NCBI RefSeq assembly: GCF_024171995.1
Contig: NZ_JAMTCT010000008.1
Coordinates: forward strand, 143,216 to 207,215
Length of the DNA: 64,000 nucleotides
Source of the DNA: Promicromonospora umidemergens
Lineage (GTDB): Bacteria > Actinomycetota > Actinomycetes > Actinomycetales > Cellulomonadaceae
Direction: 5' to 3'
The position numbers and the translations under genes are program-made. The notes beneath the pieces are model-generated. The model made no database searches. It was not told the DNA's origin and saw only the letters and a program-made list of their open reading frames with translations. Shown here one piece after another: positions 33,773-42,758 of the stretch; within the stretch, counting starts at the first letter, position 1, and the number at the start of each line of letters is the position of its first letter.

Positions 33773-34300
33773 TCAGAGAGAGGGGAGAGCTGCCAGGAGC
33801 GTCTCGCGCTCCGCGCCGGTGCGGAGCCGGTGGTACGCCAGGTGCGCGTATGCCGGGTCGGACCCGACGGCGGTGTATCGCCGCCGGTTGCTCGCGTAGG
33901 TGGTCCACGCCCAGCGGATCACGGAGTCGCGCGCGAAGAGCGCATCCCACGGCTCGCGGTTCCCGTTCCACAGCTCCACCCGGCTCGCCGTCCGGCGGAC
34001 CGTCCTGGTCACGACGCGGCGCATGACGGTCGCGCGCGACGGGTCCACGAAGACGAACGTGTCGGCGCGCTCGCGGATCCGGTCGGCGGCGCCCGCGCCC
34101 GAGTAGCTTCCGTCGATCACCCAGGCGTCCTGGCCGACGGCGGACTCGACGTCGGCCAGGAAGTCCGCGCGCGGTGTCCAGCCCGGGCCCCAGTAGAGCG
34201 CGTCGAGCTCGGTGTGCGGCAGACCGTGCCGCAGCGCGAGCTCGCGGGCGAGCGTCGTCTTCCCGGACCCGGACGTCCCGACCACCCAGACCCGCCGCAC
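33773..34300 (-). CDS. P-loop kinase-like protein (adenylate kinase/topology-modulation FlaR-like)
   Basis: 175 residues from GTG 34300. Walker A is GTSGSGKTTLAREL at residues 8-21, followed by LDALYWGPGWTPR and WVIDGSYSG, the pattern of small adenylate-kinase-like proteins annotated as DNA topology modulation protein FlaR. A LID-like Arg-rich section (RRVVTRTVRRTASRVELWNGNREPW) follows. Substrate is not known; the family is thought to bind a nucleotide or small phospho-acceptor. It lies 3 bases after the gene at 34304-35065 and is probably cotranscribed with it. Confidence 0.8.
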   Translation of the reverse strand: MRRVWVVGTSGSGKTTLARELALRHGLPHTELDALYWGPGWTPRADFLADVESAVGQDAWVIDGSYSGAGAADRIRERADTFVFVDPSRATVMRRVVTRTVRRTASRVELWNGNREPWDALFARDSVIRWAWTTYASNRRRYTAVGSDPAYAHLAYHRLRTGAERETLLAALPSL

Positions 34301-34303
34301 GGG

Positions 34304-35065
34304 TCAGCGGACCTCGCCGTAGGTCGCCGCGCTCATCGCGTGGCGGGCCGTGCGGTCGACCTCACGCAGCGCCGTGGACCGCTGGTCGACCTGGAAGACG
34401 TTCACCGCGCCGCCGTCGTCCACCGTGCCGAGCGCCACGATCGCCCGCAGGCGGCCCGCGAGGGCCAGCACGCGGGCGCGCCGCCCGTCCAGGTGCGGCA
34501 CCGGCCACGACGACGTGCTGGCGGACCGGATCCGCTCGATGGCGTCGGCTGCGTCGTCGCGCCAGCGGGCGACGTCGAGCTGGTCCAGGGCGTCCGTCGC
34601 GGTCATCAGGCTGGTGCGGAGCTCGCGCTCGGCGTCGGCGACCGAGCCGATCGCCGCGTGCACGAGCGTGGTCCACTGGGGAACCTCCAGCACGCGCCAC
34701 GTCACCATGTGCCCCGGCTCGATGTGGCTGCCGAACGCCTGGACGCGGGGGACCGCCGCCCAGCTTCCCGCCGGCGTCGTGATCACCACGCACTCCCCGG
34801 CGTCGGTGGCCTCGAGGTTGGCCACCGCGGGGACGCCCGCCGCGTCGCCGGGCGCGGGCAGCAGCGCGCACACCTCCCGTGGCCCGGTGGTCCAGGCGGT
34901 GAAGAGCGTGTCGAGGTCGGTGCCGTCGGCAAAGCCGGGCAGCCCCTCGACCGTGTGCGGCTCGTCGTCGCCCACCACGGACTTCACGGCATCGGAGGTG
35001 TCGCCGACGCCCTGCAGCCACAGGGCGAGCAGCACGCTCCGGGGGAGCTCCTGATCGGTGTCCAC
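34304..35065 (-). CDS. Actinobacterial protein of unknown function
   Basis: 253 residues from GTG 35065 (VDTDQELPRSVLLALWLQGVG). I do not recognise the family. It is a soluble-looking protein with an N-terminal helical region, a central beta-rich part containing CVVITTPAGSWAAVPRVQAFGSHIEPGHMVTWRV, then a helical Ala/Arg/Asp-rich part (about 160-200) and a C-terminal segment that is mostly strand. No catalytic motif or membrane segment is visible. It is divergent from the ABC ATPase at 35109 across a 43-base gap that must hold both promoters, so it may be functionally tied to that ATPase. Confidence 0.7.
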   Translation of the reverse strand: MDTDQELPRSVLLALWLQGVGDTSDAVKSVVGDDEPHTVEGLPGFADGTDLDTLFTAWTTGPREVCALLPAPGDAAGVPAVANLEATDAGECVVITTPAGSWAAVPRVQAFGSHIEPGHMVTWRVLEVPQWTTLVHAAIGSVADAERELRTSLMTATDALDQLDVARWRDDAADAIERIRSASTSSWPVPHLDGRRARVLALAGRLRAIVALGTVDDGGAVNVFQVDQRSTALREVDRTARHAMSAATYGEVR

Positions 35066-35108
35066 CGCAGAACTGTAAATGACTCCTCCTCGGGTAAGGT
35101 CGTGGCCC

Positions 35109-35894
35109 ATGAGCTCGGTTCTCCACCTTGCGGGCGTCACCGTCCGTCGCGGCACCTCGACCATCCTCGATTCCGTCGACTGGCAGGTGAACGAGGGAGA
35201 ACGGTGGATCGTGCTCGGCCCGAACGGTGCGGGCAAGACAACTCTCCTCCAGATTGTCGCAGCGCGCTTGCATCCGACGTCGGGCGAGGCCACGATCCTC
35301 GACTCGACCCTCGGCAAGGTCGATGTCTTCGAGCTGCGCCCGCGGATCGGCATCTCGAGCGCGGCGCTCGCCGAGCGGCTGCCGACGGCGGAAAAGGTGC
35401 GCGACGTCGTGCTGACCGCCGCCTACGGCGTGACCGGCCGCTGGCACGAGACCTACGACGAGCTCGACGAGCAGCGTGCCAAGGACCTGCTGGCGGTGTT
35501 CGACGTCGACCACCTCGCCGACCGCACCTACGGCACCCTCTCCGAGGGCGAGCGCAAGCGCGTGCAGATCGCCCGCGCCCTCATGACCGACCCGGAGCTG
35601 CTGCTGCTCGACGAGCCCGGCGCCGGGCTCGACCTGGGCGGTCGTGAGGAGCTGGTCGGCGCGCTGTCCGAGCTCGCGCACGACCCTGCCTCGCCGGTCC
35701 TTGTGCACGTGACGCACCACGTCGAGGAGATCCCGCCGGGCTTCACTCACGTGCTGCTCATGAAGAAGGCAGGCATCCAGGCCGCCGGACCGATCGAGGA
35801 GGTCCTCACAGCGGACAACCTGTCGGAGGCGTTCGGGCTGCCGCTGATCGTGGCGCACGGCGGCGGGCGCTGGCTCGCGCGTGCGGCTCGCTGA
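35109..35894 (+). CDS. Stand-alone ABC ATP-binding protein, YlmA-like
   Basis: 261 residues from ATG 35109. Walker A is GPNGAGKTT, the signature is LSEGERKRVQIARAL, Walker B is LLLLDEPGAGLDLGGR and the switch His is in VHVTHHVEEIPPGFTHVLLM. No permease gene is adjacent and the protein lacks transmembrane segments. This is the YlmA/YfmR-type orphan ATPase common in Gram-positives, often placed before NfeD/SPFH genes in actinobacteria as here. Transport partner and substrate unknown; it may act on a membrane partner encoded elsewhere. Confidence 0.9.
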   Translation: MSSVLHLAGVTVRRGTSTILDSVDWQVNEGERWIVLGPNGAGKTTLLQIVAARLHPTSGEATILDSTLGKVDVFELRPRIGISSAALAERLPTAEKVRDVVLTAAYGVTGRWHETYDELDEQRAKDLLAVFDVDHLADRTYGTLSEGERKRVQIARALMTDPELLLLDEPGAGLDLGGREELVGALSELAHDPASPVLVHVTHHVEEIPPGFTHVLLMKKAGIQAAGPIEEVLTADNLSEAFGLPLIVAHGGGRWLARAAR

Positions 35895-36129
35895 CGCGCT
35901 GTCGTATCGCGTGAGCTGAAGGCGCGCGGGCTCTTCCGCCGTCGAAATAATCAGCACATTTGAGAAATCCCGTTGAAACACCGGTTTTTGCTACCGCTGT
36001 GTCAGTGGACCTTGGTAAAGTCCGGGCAAAGGTCCGAGGTGGCGGTAGATTCACCGCGAGGGCCCGCCGGCGGAGAGGTTCCGTCGGCGACCGGTCGCCA
36101 ACCGGAGTGGACGCTCGGAGGGAGCACCC

Positions 36130-36558
36130 ATGGACTGGTTGTGGTGGGTAGGAGCCGCGCTGGTATTCGCGCTGATCGAACTCCTGTCGCTGGATTTCGT
36201 CTTCATCATGTTCGCGGGCGGCGCGCTGGCCGCAGGGGCGGCGAACGCGGCCGGCCTGCCGCTGTGGGCGCAGGCCATCGTCTTCGTGGTGGCCTCGGTG
36301 GTGCTGCTCGTGACGCTGCGGCCCACGCTGATCCGCCACCTGCGCAACAACACGCCGAAGGCGCCCACCAACACGGAGGCGAACGTGGGGCGCACGGCGT
36401 CGGTGGTCCAGGAGGTCAGCACCGCCTCAGGACTGATCAAGCTCAGCGGCGAGGTGTGGAGCGCGAGGGCCGTACCCGGCTCGCCTCTGCTGGCCGCCGG
36501 CACTAGCGTTCGTGTGGTCCAGATCGACGGCGCCACCGCCGTCGTCGAGCCGGCGTAG
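36130..36558 (+). CDS. NfeD-like membrane protein
   Basis: 142 residues from ATG 36130 with GGAGGGAG upstream. Two hydrophobic hairpin regions at about 4-40 and 46-65 (WAQAIVFVVASVVLLVTLRP) are followed by a soluble C-terminal OB-fold domain (VGRTASVVQEVSTASGLIKLSGEVWSARAVPGSPLLAAGTSVRVVQIDG), the NfeD C-terminal signature G-x-V-x-x-x-G-x-W-x-A. It is 116 bases upstream of the SPFH gene; NfeD and SPFH/stomatin proteins form membrane microdomain complexes. The 235-base gap upstream (35895-36129) holds a 7-bp inverted repeat GGACCTT...AAGGTCC near 36010-36040 and an AT-richer segment likely to be the promoter. Confidence 0.92.
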   Translation: MDWLWWVGAALVFALIELLSLDFVFIMFAGGALAAGAANAAGLPLWAQAIVFVVASVVLLVTLRPTLIRHLRNNTPKAPTNTEANVGRTASVVQEVSTASGLIKLSGEVWSARAVPGSPLLAAGTSVRVVQIDGATAVVEPA

Positions 36559-36674
36559 CAGCCTGGTTCCTGGACGTCCCCCTTCAGCAGTACCAGCGTG
36601 AAGCAGTACCCAGACAGTCCAGTCAGAAGCTTGAATCGTCCGTGCGGGCCAAGGCGCCCGCGTAAGGAGACGTC

Positions 36675-37829
36675 GTGGAGTCATTCGGGCAAGTCCTGCT
36701 CTATCTGATCATTGCCCTGGTCGTGATCGTCGGTATCGTCGCGGTGATCCGTGCCGTGCGGATCGTTCCGCAGTCGGTGGCGCTCGTGGTCGAGCGCCTG
36801 GGTCGGTACTCGAAGACGCTCGACCCGGGCCTGCACGTGCTGGTGCCGTTCGTCGACCGTGTCCGCGCCGGCGTGGACCTGCGCGAGCAGGTCGTGTCGT
36901 TCCCGCCCCAGCCGGTGATCACCAGTGACAACCTGGTGGTCGAGATCGACACCGTCATCTACTTCCAGGTGACGGACGCCAAGTCCGCTGTCTACGAGAT
37001 CGCGAACTACATCACGGCGATCGAGCAGCTCACGGTCACCACGCTGCGTAACGTCATCGGTTCGATGGACCTGGAGCAGACGCTCACCAGCCGTGACCAG
37101 ATCAACGGCCAACTCCGTGGCGTCCTCGACGAGGCGACCGGGCGCTGGGGTATCCGCGTCAACCGCGTCGAGCTCAAGTCGATCGAGCCGCCGCCCTCCA
37201 TCCAGGGCGCGATGGAGCAGCAGATGCGCGCCGAGCGGGACCGCCGTGCCGCGATCCTCACCGCCGAGGGCATCAAGCAGTCGGCGATCCTGACCGCCGA
37301 GGGCGAGAAGCAGTCGGCGATCCTCACGGCCGAGGGTGACGCGCAGTCGCAGATCCTGCGGGCCGAGGGTGAGTCGCGCGCGATCATCCAGGTCTTCGAG
37401 GCCATCCACCGCGGCGACCCCGACCCGAAGCTGCTCGCGTACCAGTACCTGCAGATGCTCCCGCAGCTCGCCAAGGGCGACTCCAACACGACCTGGGTCA
37501 TCCCCACCGAGTTCACCGCCGCGCTGGGCAGCATCGCCAAGGGCTTCGGCGGCACGCCGGGCACGCCGGGCATCCCGGACCCCTCCGCCGGCGACGGCCC
37601 GTCCGGCAGCGGCCCCCGGCCGGCGACGTCGGTGCTCGACAAGCCGCTGCTGCAGGACCCGAGCGAGGCGCTCGCCGAGGCGCAGCGCCAGGCCGAGGCC
37701 GCCGTGGCCGACGCGACCAGCGCGGGCACCCGGTCGGGCGAGCCCTTCGACCCGCGGACCGAGCGCGGGCAGATGCCCGGCGGCTCCACGCCGCCCCCGC
37801 CGGCGCCCCCGGCGCCGCCGGTCGCCTGA
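36675..37829 (+). CDS. SPFH/Band 7 protein (stomatin/QmcA family)
   Basis: 384 residues from GTG 36675 with AAGGAG 5 bases upstream. N-terminal membrane helix about 6-26, then the SPFH domain (VPQSVALVVERLGRYSKTLDPGLHVLVPFVDRVRAGVDLREQV) to about 190. The helical region after it carries four tandem 11-residue repeats, residues 193-236 (AILTAEGxKQS type), followed by a conserved YQYLQMLPQLAKGDSNTTWVIP segment. The last 110 residues are Gly/Pro/Ala/Ser-rich, probably disordered. Together with NfeD it should organise membrane microdomains. Terminator-like repeat follows at 37849-37884. Confidence 0.93.
   Translation: MESFGQVLLYLIIALVVIVGIVAVIRAVRIVPQSVALVVERLGRYSKTLDPGLHVLVPFVDRVRAGVDLREQVVSFPPQPVITSDNLVVEIDTVIYFQVTDAKSAVYEIANYITAIEQLTVTTLRNVIGSMDLEQTLTSRDQINGQLRGVLDEATGRWGIRVNRVELKSIEPPPSIQGAMEQQMRAERDRRAAILTAEGIKQSAILTAEGEKQSAILTAEGDAQSQILRAEGESRAIIQVFEAIHRGDPDPKLLAYQYLQMLPQLAKGDSNTTWVIPTEFTAALGSIAKGFGGTPGTPGIPDPSAGDGPSGSGPRPATSVLDKPLLQDPSEALAEAQRQAEAAVADATSAGTRSGEPFDPRTERGQMPGGSTPPPPAPPAPPVA
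37251..37382 (+). repeat. Four in-frame 33-bp repeats in the SPFH gene
   Basis: Consecutive 33-base units at 37251, 37284, 37317 and 37350 each encode an 11-residue unit: AILTAEGIKQS, AILTAEGEKQS, AILTAEGDAQS, QILRAEGESRA. The heptad-like A-I-L...A-E-G spacing fits the helical region that drives SPFH oligomerisation. The first three copies are almost identical at DNA level, so copy number could change by slippage. Confidence 0.7.
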
Positions 37830-37848
37830 CCGTAGCGTCAGTAGCTCT

Positions 37849-37884
37849 CGGAAGCCCCTCGGTGTTCGCGCCGGGGGGCTTCCG
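37849..37884 (+). terminator. Terminator-like hairpin after the SPFH gene
   Basis: CGGAAGCCCC (37849-37858) pairs with GGGGCTTCCG (37875-37884), 10 bp perfect, with a 16-base loop, starting 20 bases after the SPFH stop. No T-tract (GTGTGT follows). Confidence 0.6.
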
Positions 37885-37956
37885 GTGTGTCCGGAGAGGC
37901 CCGCCCGGGCCCTCCCGCCGGCACGACGAGATTCGCTCAGCGAAAAATCAGTTGCG

Positions 37957-37972
37957 GAGTGAGCGCTCACTC
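37957..37972. promoter_or_regulatory. TetR-type operator upstream of the exporter operon
   Basis: GAGTGAGCGCTCACTC, a perfect 16-bp palindrome 16 bases upstream of the TetR gene start. Its form (TGAGTGA-centre-TCACTCA) is that of many TetR-family operators. Overlap with the predicted promoter region and position right before the regulator gene indicate autorepression of the operon TetR, ABC half A, ABC half B. Confidence 0.7.
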
Positions 37973-37988
37973 ATTTACTGTCGACGGC

Positions 37989-38855
37989 ATGGACAACGAA
38001 CGGCGCCGAGCCTCGCCGATGACCCCGGACGAACGGCGAGCCGCCATCGCGGCGGCGGTCATGCCCCTGGTCGCAGAGCGCGGCGTCGACGTCACCAGTC
38101 GTGAGCTCGCCGAGGCCGCCGGGGTCGCCGAGGGCACCCTGTTCCGCGCGTTCGGCGACAAGACGGCGCTCGTCGGCGCGGTCGCCGTGGAGGGCCTGTC
38201 TCGCGCGGGGCGCCCCGAGGAGACGCTCGCCGAGCTCACCGGGATCGACCCGACGCTGCCGCTGGAACGGCGCCTGGAGCTCGTGATCGAGCTGGGCCGC
38301 CACCGGACGGCCGAGGTGATGCGGTGGATGTCCGTGCTGCGCCGCATGGCGCCGCCGGGCGGGCCACCGGGCGGGCCACCGGGCCCGCCTGTGGTGCCGG
38401 GGGCCTCGCCGGGTCCGCCGATGGTGTGCGACGGACCGCCGGGCGCGGTGGTCGTGCCCGGTCCGCCGCCGGGCGGGCACGGCGCGGCCACCGACCAGCA
38501 CGAGCGCCTGCACAGCTATCGCAGGATGTTCCTGGACCAGCGCGCCCGCCAGCACGAGGCCACGGTCGAGGGCATCACCTCCGTCCTGACGCCTGACCTC
38601 CACCGACTCCGGGTCCCGGTCGAGGTGGCGATCTCGCTGATCGAGTCGGCGATCGCTGGTGCGCACGCGCGGATCGATCACCTGCAGCCCGAGGTGCCCG
38701 CCGACGTCCTGGCCGACGCCCTCGTGAACGGCCTCGCCGGTCCTGGGAAAATACCTAGCCCCGCCGGCCCGGACCCTGCAACCTCCAGTAGCGCCGCACC
38801 GGGCGCCCCGGCCTCTGGTTCTCCAGCCCCCAGCCCCGAAGGGAACTCTCTTTAA
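37989..38855 (+). CDS. TetR/AcrR-family regulator with a Pro/Gly-rich insertion
   Basis: 288 residues from ATG 37989. HTH domain at about 14-60: RRAAIAAAVMPLVAERGVDVTSRELAEAAGVAEGTLFRAFGDKTALV. The ligand-binding domain is interrupted at residues 121-165 by a low-complexity segment (PPGGPPGGPPGPP... and VVPGPPPGG), and the last 35 residues are also Pro/Ser/Ala-rich. Ordinary TetR proteins are about 200 residues, so the extra mass is these two segments. It ends in TAATG, overlapping the start of the first ABC gene. It probably represses its own operon through the palindrome at 37957-37972 and is released by a substrate of the exporter. Confidence 0.9.
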   Translation: MDNERRRASPMTPDERRAAIAAAVMPLVAERGVDVTSRELAEAAGVAEGTLFRAFGDKTALVGAVAVEGLSRAGRPEETLAELTGIDPTLPLERRLELVIELGRHRTAEVMRWMSVLRRMAPPGGPPGGPPGPPVVPGASPGPPMVCDGPPGAVVVPGPPPGGHGAATDQHERLHSYRRMFLDQRARQHEATVEGITSVLTPDLHRLRVPVEVAISLIESAIAGAHARIDHLQPEVPADVLADALVNGLAGPGKIPSPAGPDPATSSSAAPGAPASGSPAPSPEGNSL

Positions 38856-40612
38856 TGCTTGTCACGCTTGCCCGGAAATATCTGGGTCCCTACCGCTGGG
38901 CGGTGGTAGCGGTGCTCGTCCTGCAGCTGGTGCAGACGCTCGGGGCGCTGTATCTGCCCAGCCTGAACGCGGACATCATCGACGACGGCGTGGTGGTCGG
39001 CGACATCGGCCGCATCTGGAGCACCGGCGGCTGGATGCTCGTCGTCTCGCTCGGCCAGGTCGTCGCCTCCGTCGTCGCTGTCTACTTCGGTGCCCAGGTC
39101 GCCACGGCCTTTGGCCGGGACCTGCGGCGCGACCTGTTCCGGACCGTCCAGACCTACTCGGCGCGGGAGATGGCGCAGTTCGGCGCGCCCACGCTGATCA
39201 CGCGCGGCACCAACGACGTGCAGCAGGTCCAGATGACCGTGCTCATGACGTTCACGATCATGGTGATGGCGCCGATCATGCTGGTCGGCGGCGTGATCCT
39301 CGCGCTGTCGGAGGACGTGACGATGTCCGGCCTCCTGCTGGTCATCGTGCCGGTGCTCGGCGTCACGGCGGGCCTCATCGTGTGGCGGATGGTGCCGCAC
39401 TTCCGCCGTATGCAGAAGCGCATCGACGCGATCAACGCCGTCCTGCGCGAGCAGATCACCGGCCTGCGCGTGGTCCGCGCGTTCGTCCGTGAGCAGCGGG
39501 AGAAGGAGCGGTTCGGCACGGTGAACGAGGAGCTGTTCGACACCTCGCTGCGTGCGGGTCAGCTCATGGCGCTCACGTTCCCCGTGGTCATGCTGATCAT
39601 GAACATGTCGTCGGTCGCGGTGCTGTGGTTCGGCGCGCGCGAGATCGAGGCGGGCGGCCTGCAGATCGGCTCCCTGACGGCGTTCCTGAGCTACCTCATG
39701 TACATCCTCATGGCGGTGATGATGTCGACGATGATCTTCATGATGATCCCGCGCGCCGCGGTCGCGGCGGAGCGCATCGGGGAGGTCCTGGAGACCGAGT
39801 CCTCCGTCGTCGACCCGGTGGCTCCGGTGGCGCTGCTCCCGGCCGACGACGCCGGCGGGCAGGCTCCGCGCGGGCGTGTCACCTTCGAGGACGTCGAGTT
39901 CCGCTACCCAGGCGCCGAGGCGCCGGTGCTGCACGAGCTGACGTTCGCAGCGGAGCCCGGCCAGATCACGGCGATCATCGGCTCGACGGGCTCCGGCAAG
40001 TCGACGCTGCTCAACCTGGTGCCGCGGCTCTTCGACGCGACGGGCGGCTCGGTGCGGATCGACGGCATCGACGTGCGCGACGTCCTGCAGCGTGACCTCG
40101 GCTCGGTGATGGGGCTGGTGCCGCAGAAGGCCTTCCTGTTCACCGGGACCGTCGCGGACAACCTCCGGTACGGCAAGCCCGACGCCTCCGAGGAGGAGAT
40201 GTGGGCGGCGCTCGAGGTGGCGCAGGCGCGTGACTTCGTCGAGGCGCTGCCGGACGGCCTGGAGTCGATGGTCGCGCAGGGCGGCGCCACGTTCTCGGGC
40301 GGGCAGCGGCAGCGGCTCGCCATCGCTCGGGCAGTGATCCGCGAGCCACGGATCTACCTGTTCGACGACAGCTTCTCGGCCCTCGACTACGCCACCGACG
40401 CGCGCCTGCGCGCTGCCCTCCGGCCACGGACCCGCGAGGCGACGGTGATCGTCGTCGCGCAGCGGGTGGCGACCATCCGCGACGCCGAGCAGATCCTGGT
40501 GCTCGACCACGGCCGCATCGTCGGCCGTGGCACGCACACGGAGCTGCTGGCCGACAACCCGACGTACCAGGAGATCGTGACGTCCCAGATGAGCCTTGAG
40601 GAGGCCGCATGA
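38855..40612 (+). CDS. ABC exporter, fused permease-ATPase, half A of a heterodimer
   Basis: 585 residues from ATG 38855 (one-base-overlapping TAATG). N-terminal six-helix ABC membrane domain (about 15-310), C-terminal nucleotide-binding domain: Walker A GSTGSGKST, signature SGGQRQRLAIARA, Walker B IYLFDDSFSALD. The catalytic Glu after Walker B is replaced by Asp (FDDS), the hallmark of the degenerate site in heterodimeric exporters such as TM287/288, BmrCD and Rv0194. Its partner gene overlaps the stop (ATGA). Exports drugs or lipids across the cytoplasmic membrane; regulated by the upstream TetR protein. Confidence 0.94.
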   Translation: MLVTLARKYLGPYRWAVVAVLVLQLVQTLGALYLPSLNADIIDDGVVVGDIGRIWSTGGWMLVVSLGQVVASVVAVYFGAQVATAFGRDLRRDLFRTVQTYSAREMAQFGAPTLITRGTNDVQQVQMTVLMTFTIMVMAPIMLVGGVILALSEDVTMSGLLLVIVPVLGVTAGLIVWRMVPHFRRMQKRIDAINAVLREQITGLRVVRAFVREQREKERFGTVNEELFDTSLRAGQLMALTFPVVMLIMNMSSVAVLWFGAREIEAGGLQIGSLTAFLSYLMYILMAVMMSTMIFMMIPRAAVAAERIGEVLETESSVVDPVAPVALLPADDAGGQAPRGRVTFEDVEFRYPGAEAPVLHELTFAAEPGQITAIIGSTGSGKSTLLNLVPRLFDATGGSVRIDGIDVRDVLQRDLGSVMGLVPQKAFLFTGTVADNLRYGKPDASEEEMWAALEVAQARDFVEALPDGLESMVAQGGATFSGGQRQRLAIARAVIREPRIYLFDDSFSALDYATDARLRAALRPRTREATVIVVAQRVATIRDAEQILVLDHGRIVGRGTHTELLADNPTYQEIVTSQMSLEEAA

Positions 40613-42663
40613 GTGCGCAGGACAAGCCTCAGGGCGCGACGTCGGGAGCGACGGGCGGTGCGGCGCCGTCGGGTACGGCGGGTCCGGCCACCGCGCCCGC
40701 GGCCCCGCCGCCCGGACGTGGCCCCGGCGGTGGCGGGCCGATGGGCAGCATGGGCATGCCCGTGCAGAAGCCGATGGACTTCAAGGGTTCGCTGCGCCGG
40801 TTCGCCGGCTCGCTGCGCCCCGAGCGGCTGAACGTCGTGGTCCTGATGGTGCTGGGTATCGGCTCGGTGGCACTCACCGTGCTCGGGCCCAAGCTGCTCG
40901 GTGACGCGACGAACGTGATCTTCGCCGGCTTCGTGGGCGCCCAGCTGCCCGACGGTGTGACCACCGAGCAGGCGATCGACGGGCTGCGCGCCGAGGGTCA
41001 GGACCAGCAGGCGGACCTGATCTCCGGCATGCCGGGGCTGGTGCCCGGCCAGGGCATCGACTTCACGCTGCTGGCGCAGACCCTCGGCTGGGTGGTGGCG
41101 GCGTACCTCGGGGCGTTCCTGTTCGGCTGGCTGCAGGCGCGGATCACCACCGGCGTCGTGCAGCGGACCATGCGGAACCTGCGCGACGAGGTCGAGTCGA
41201 AGCTGCACCGGATCCCGCTGTCCTACGTGGACGCCAAGCAGCGCGGGGAGATCCTGTCGCGGGTCACCAACGACATCGACAACGTGGCCCAGACGACCAC
41301 CCAGACCCTCGCTCAGCTCGTGACGGCAGTGCTCACGGTGGTGGGTGTGCTCGGCATGATGTTCTGGATCTCGCCGCTCCTCGCGCTCGTGGCGCTCGTG
41401 ACCGTGCCGCTGTCCGTGATCGTGACGATGCAGATCGCCAAGCGCAGCCAGCCGCAGTTCGTGGAGCAGTGGGCGGCCACCGGACGGCTCAACGCGCACA
41501 TCGAGGAGTCGTTCACCGGCCACGCCCTCGTGAAGGTCTACGGGCACCAGGAGGCGACCGCCGAGGTGTTCGCCAAGGAGAACGCCGGGCTGTACTCGTC
41601 GAGCTTCAAGGCGCAGTTCATCTCGGGCACCATCCAGCCCGCCATGGGGTTCCTCGGAAACCTGAACTACGTGCTCGTTGCGGTGATCGGCGGGCTCCGC
41701 GTGGCGTCCGGCACGTTGTCGCTGGGTGACGTGCAGGCGTTCATCCAGTACTCGCGCCAGTTCACGCAACCGCTCACCCAGGTCGCCTCGATGATGAACC
41801 TGCTGCAGTCCGGCGTGGCCTCCGCCGAGCGGGTGTTCGACCTCCTTGACGCGCCGGAGCAGTCCGCTGACCCGGCCGAGTCGCAGAAGGTCGAGCCGGT
41901 GCGCGGGCGGGTCGCGTTCGAGGACGTCAGGTTCTCGTACACGCCCGACCAGCAGCTCATCACCGGGCTGAACCTGGTCGCGGAGCCGGGGCAGACCATC
42001 GCCGTCGTCGGTCCGACGGGTGCCGGCAAGACGACGCTGGTCAACCTCCTCATGCGGTTCTACGAGGTCGACGGTGGGCGCATCACGCTCGACGGCGTCG
42101 ACACGCGCGACATGTCGCGTGACGACCTGCGCTCGTCGGTCGGGATGGTGCTGCAGGACACCTGGCTCTTCAAGGGCACCATCGAGGAGAACCTGCGGTA
42201 CGGGGTGTCCGACGGCGATTCGGTGGACGAGGAGGAGTTCCTCGCCGCCACCCGGGCCACCCACGTGGACCCGTTCGTGCGGACCCTGCCGGACGGCTAC
42301 GACACCGTCGTGGACGAGGAGGGCTCCAGCGTCAGCGCGGGGGAGAAGCAGCTGCTCACGCTCGCGCGGGCGTTCCTCGCCGACCCGGCGATCCTGGTGC
42401 TCGACGAGGCGACGTCGTCCGTGGACACCCGCACCGAGGTGCTGGTGCAGGAGGCCATGAACCGGCTGCGCAAGGACCGGACGTCGTTCGTCATCGCGCA
42501 CCGCCTGTCCACCATCCGCGACGCCGACGTGATCCTCGTGATGGAGCACGGCGACATCGTGGAGCAGGGCTCGCACGACGAGCTGCTCGCGGCCGACGGC
42601 GCGTACGCGCGGCTCTACGCGAGCCAGTTCGCGGCCCCGGTCGTGGAGGAGCCTGCGACGTAG
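40609..42663 (+). CDS. ABC exporter, fused permease-ATPase, half B of a heterodimer
   Basis: 684 residues from ATG 40609, overlapping the stop of half A. It begins with about 60 Gly/Pro/Ala-rich residues, then the six-helix membrane domain with a 50-residue insert between the first two helices (TTEQAIDGLRAEGQDQQADLISGMPGLVPGQG). NBD: Walker A GPTGAGKTT, signature SAGEKQLLTLARA (SxGEKQ variant), Walker B ILVLDEATSSVD with intact catalytic Glu. So this half carries the consensus ATPase Glu while half A has the degenerate Asp. A 21-bp-stem terminator follows at 42678-42741. Confidence 0.94.
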   Translation: MSAQDKPQGATSGATGGAAPSGTAGPATAPAAPPPGRGPGGGGPMGSMGMPVQKPMDFKGSLRRFAGSLRPERLNVVVLMVLGIGSVALTVLGPKLLGDATNVIFAGFVGAQLPDGVTTEQAIDGLRAEGQDQQADLISGMPGLVPGQGIDFTLLAQTLGWVVAAYLGAFLFGWLQARITTGVVQRTMRNLRDEVESKLHRIPLSYVDAKQRGEILSRVTNDIDNVAQTTTQTLAQLVTAVLTVVGVLGMMFWISPLLALVALVTVPLSVIVTMQIAKRSQPQFVEQWAATGRLNAHIEESFTGHALVKVYGHQEATAEVFAKENAGLYSSSFKAQFISGTIQPAMGFLGNLNYVLVAVIGGLRVASGTLSLGDVQAFIQYSRQFTQPLTQVASMMNLLQSGVASAERVFDLLDAPEQSADPAESQKVEPVRGRVAFEDVRFSYTPDQQLITGLNLVAEPGQTIAVVGPTGAGKTTLVNLLMRFYEVDGGRITLDGVDTRDMSRDDLRSSVGMVLQDTWLFKGTIEENLRYGVSDGDSVDEEEFLAATRATHVDPFVRTLPDGYDTVVDEEGSSVSAGEKQLLTLARAFLADPAILVLDEATSSVDTRTEVLVQEAMNRLRKDRTSFVIAHRLSTIRDADVILVMEHGDIVEQGSHDELLAADGAYARLYASQFAAPVVEEPAT

Positions 42664-42677
42664 GTCCGCCGACCGGG

Positions 42678-42741
42678 AGACGACCATGCAGCTGCTGCTA
42701 CGACGCACGAGATCGTGGCAGCAGCTGCATGGTCGTCTTTT
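42678..42741 (+). terminator. Rho-independent terminator with 21-bp perfect stem
   Basis: Arms 42678-42698 and 42718-42738 are complementary over 21 bases, followed by TTTT at 42738-42741. The 19-base loop contains a small internal stem CACGA/TCGTG. It begins 15 bases after the ABC half-B stop and insulates the next operon. Confidence 0.8.
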
Positions 42742-42758
42742 CGTTGACCGTCGAAGAC

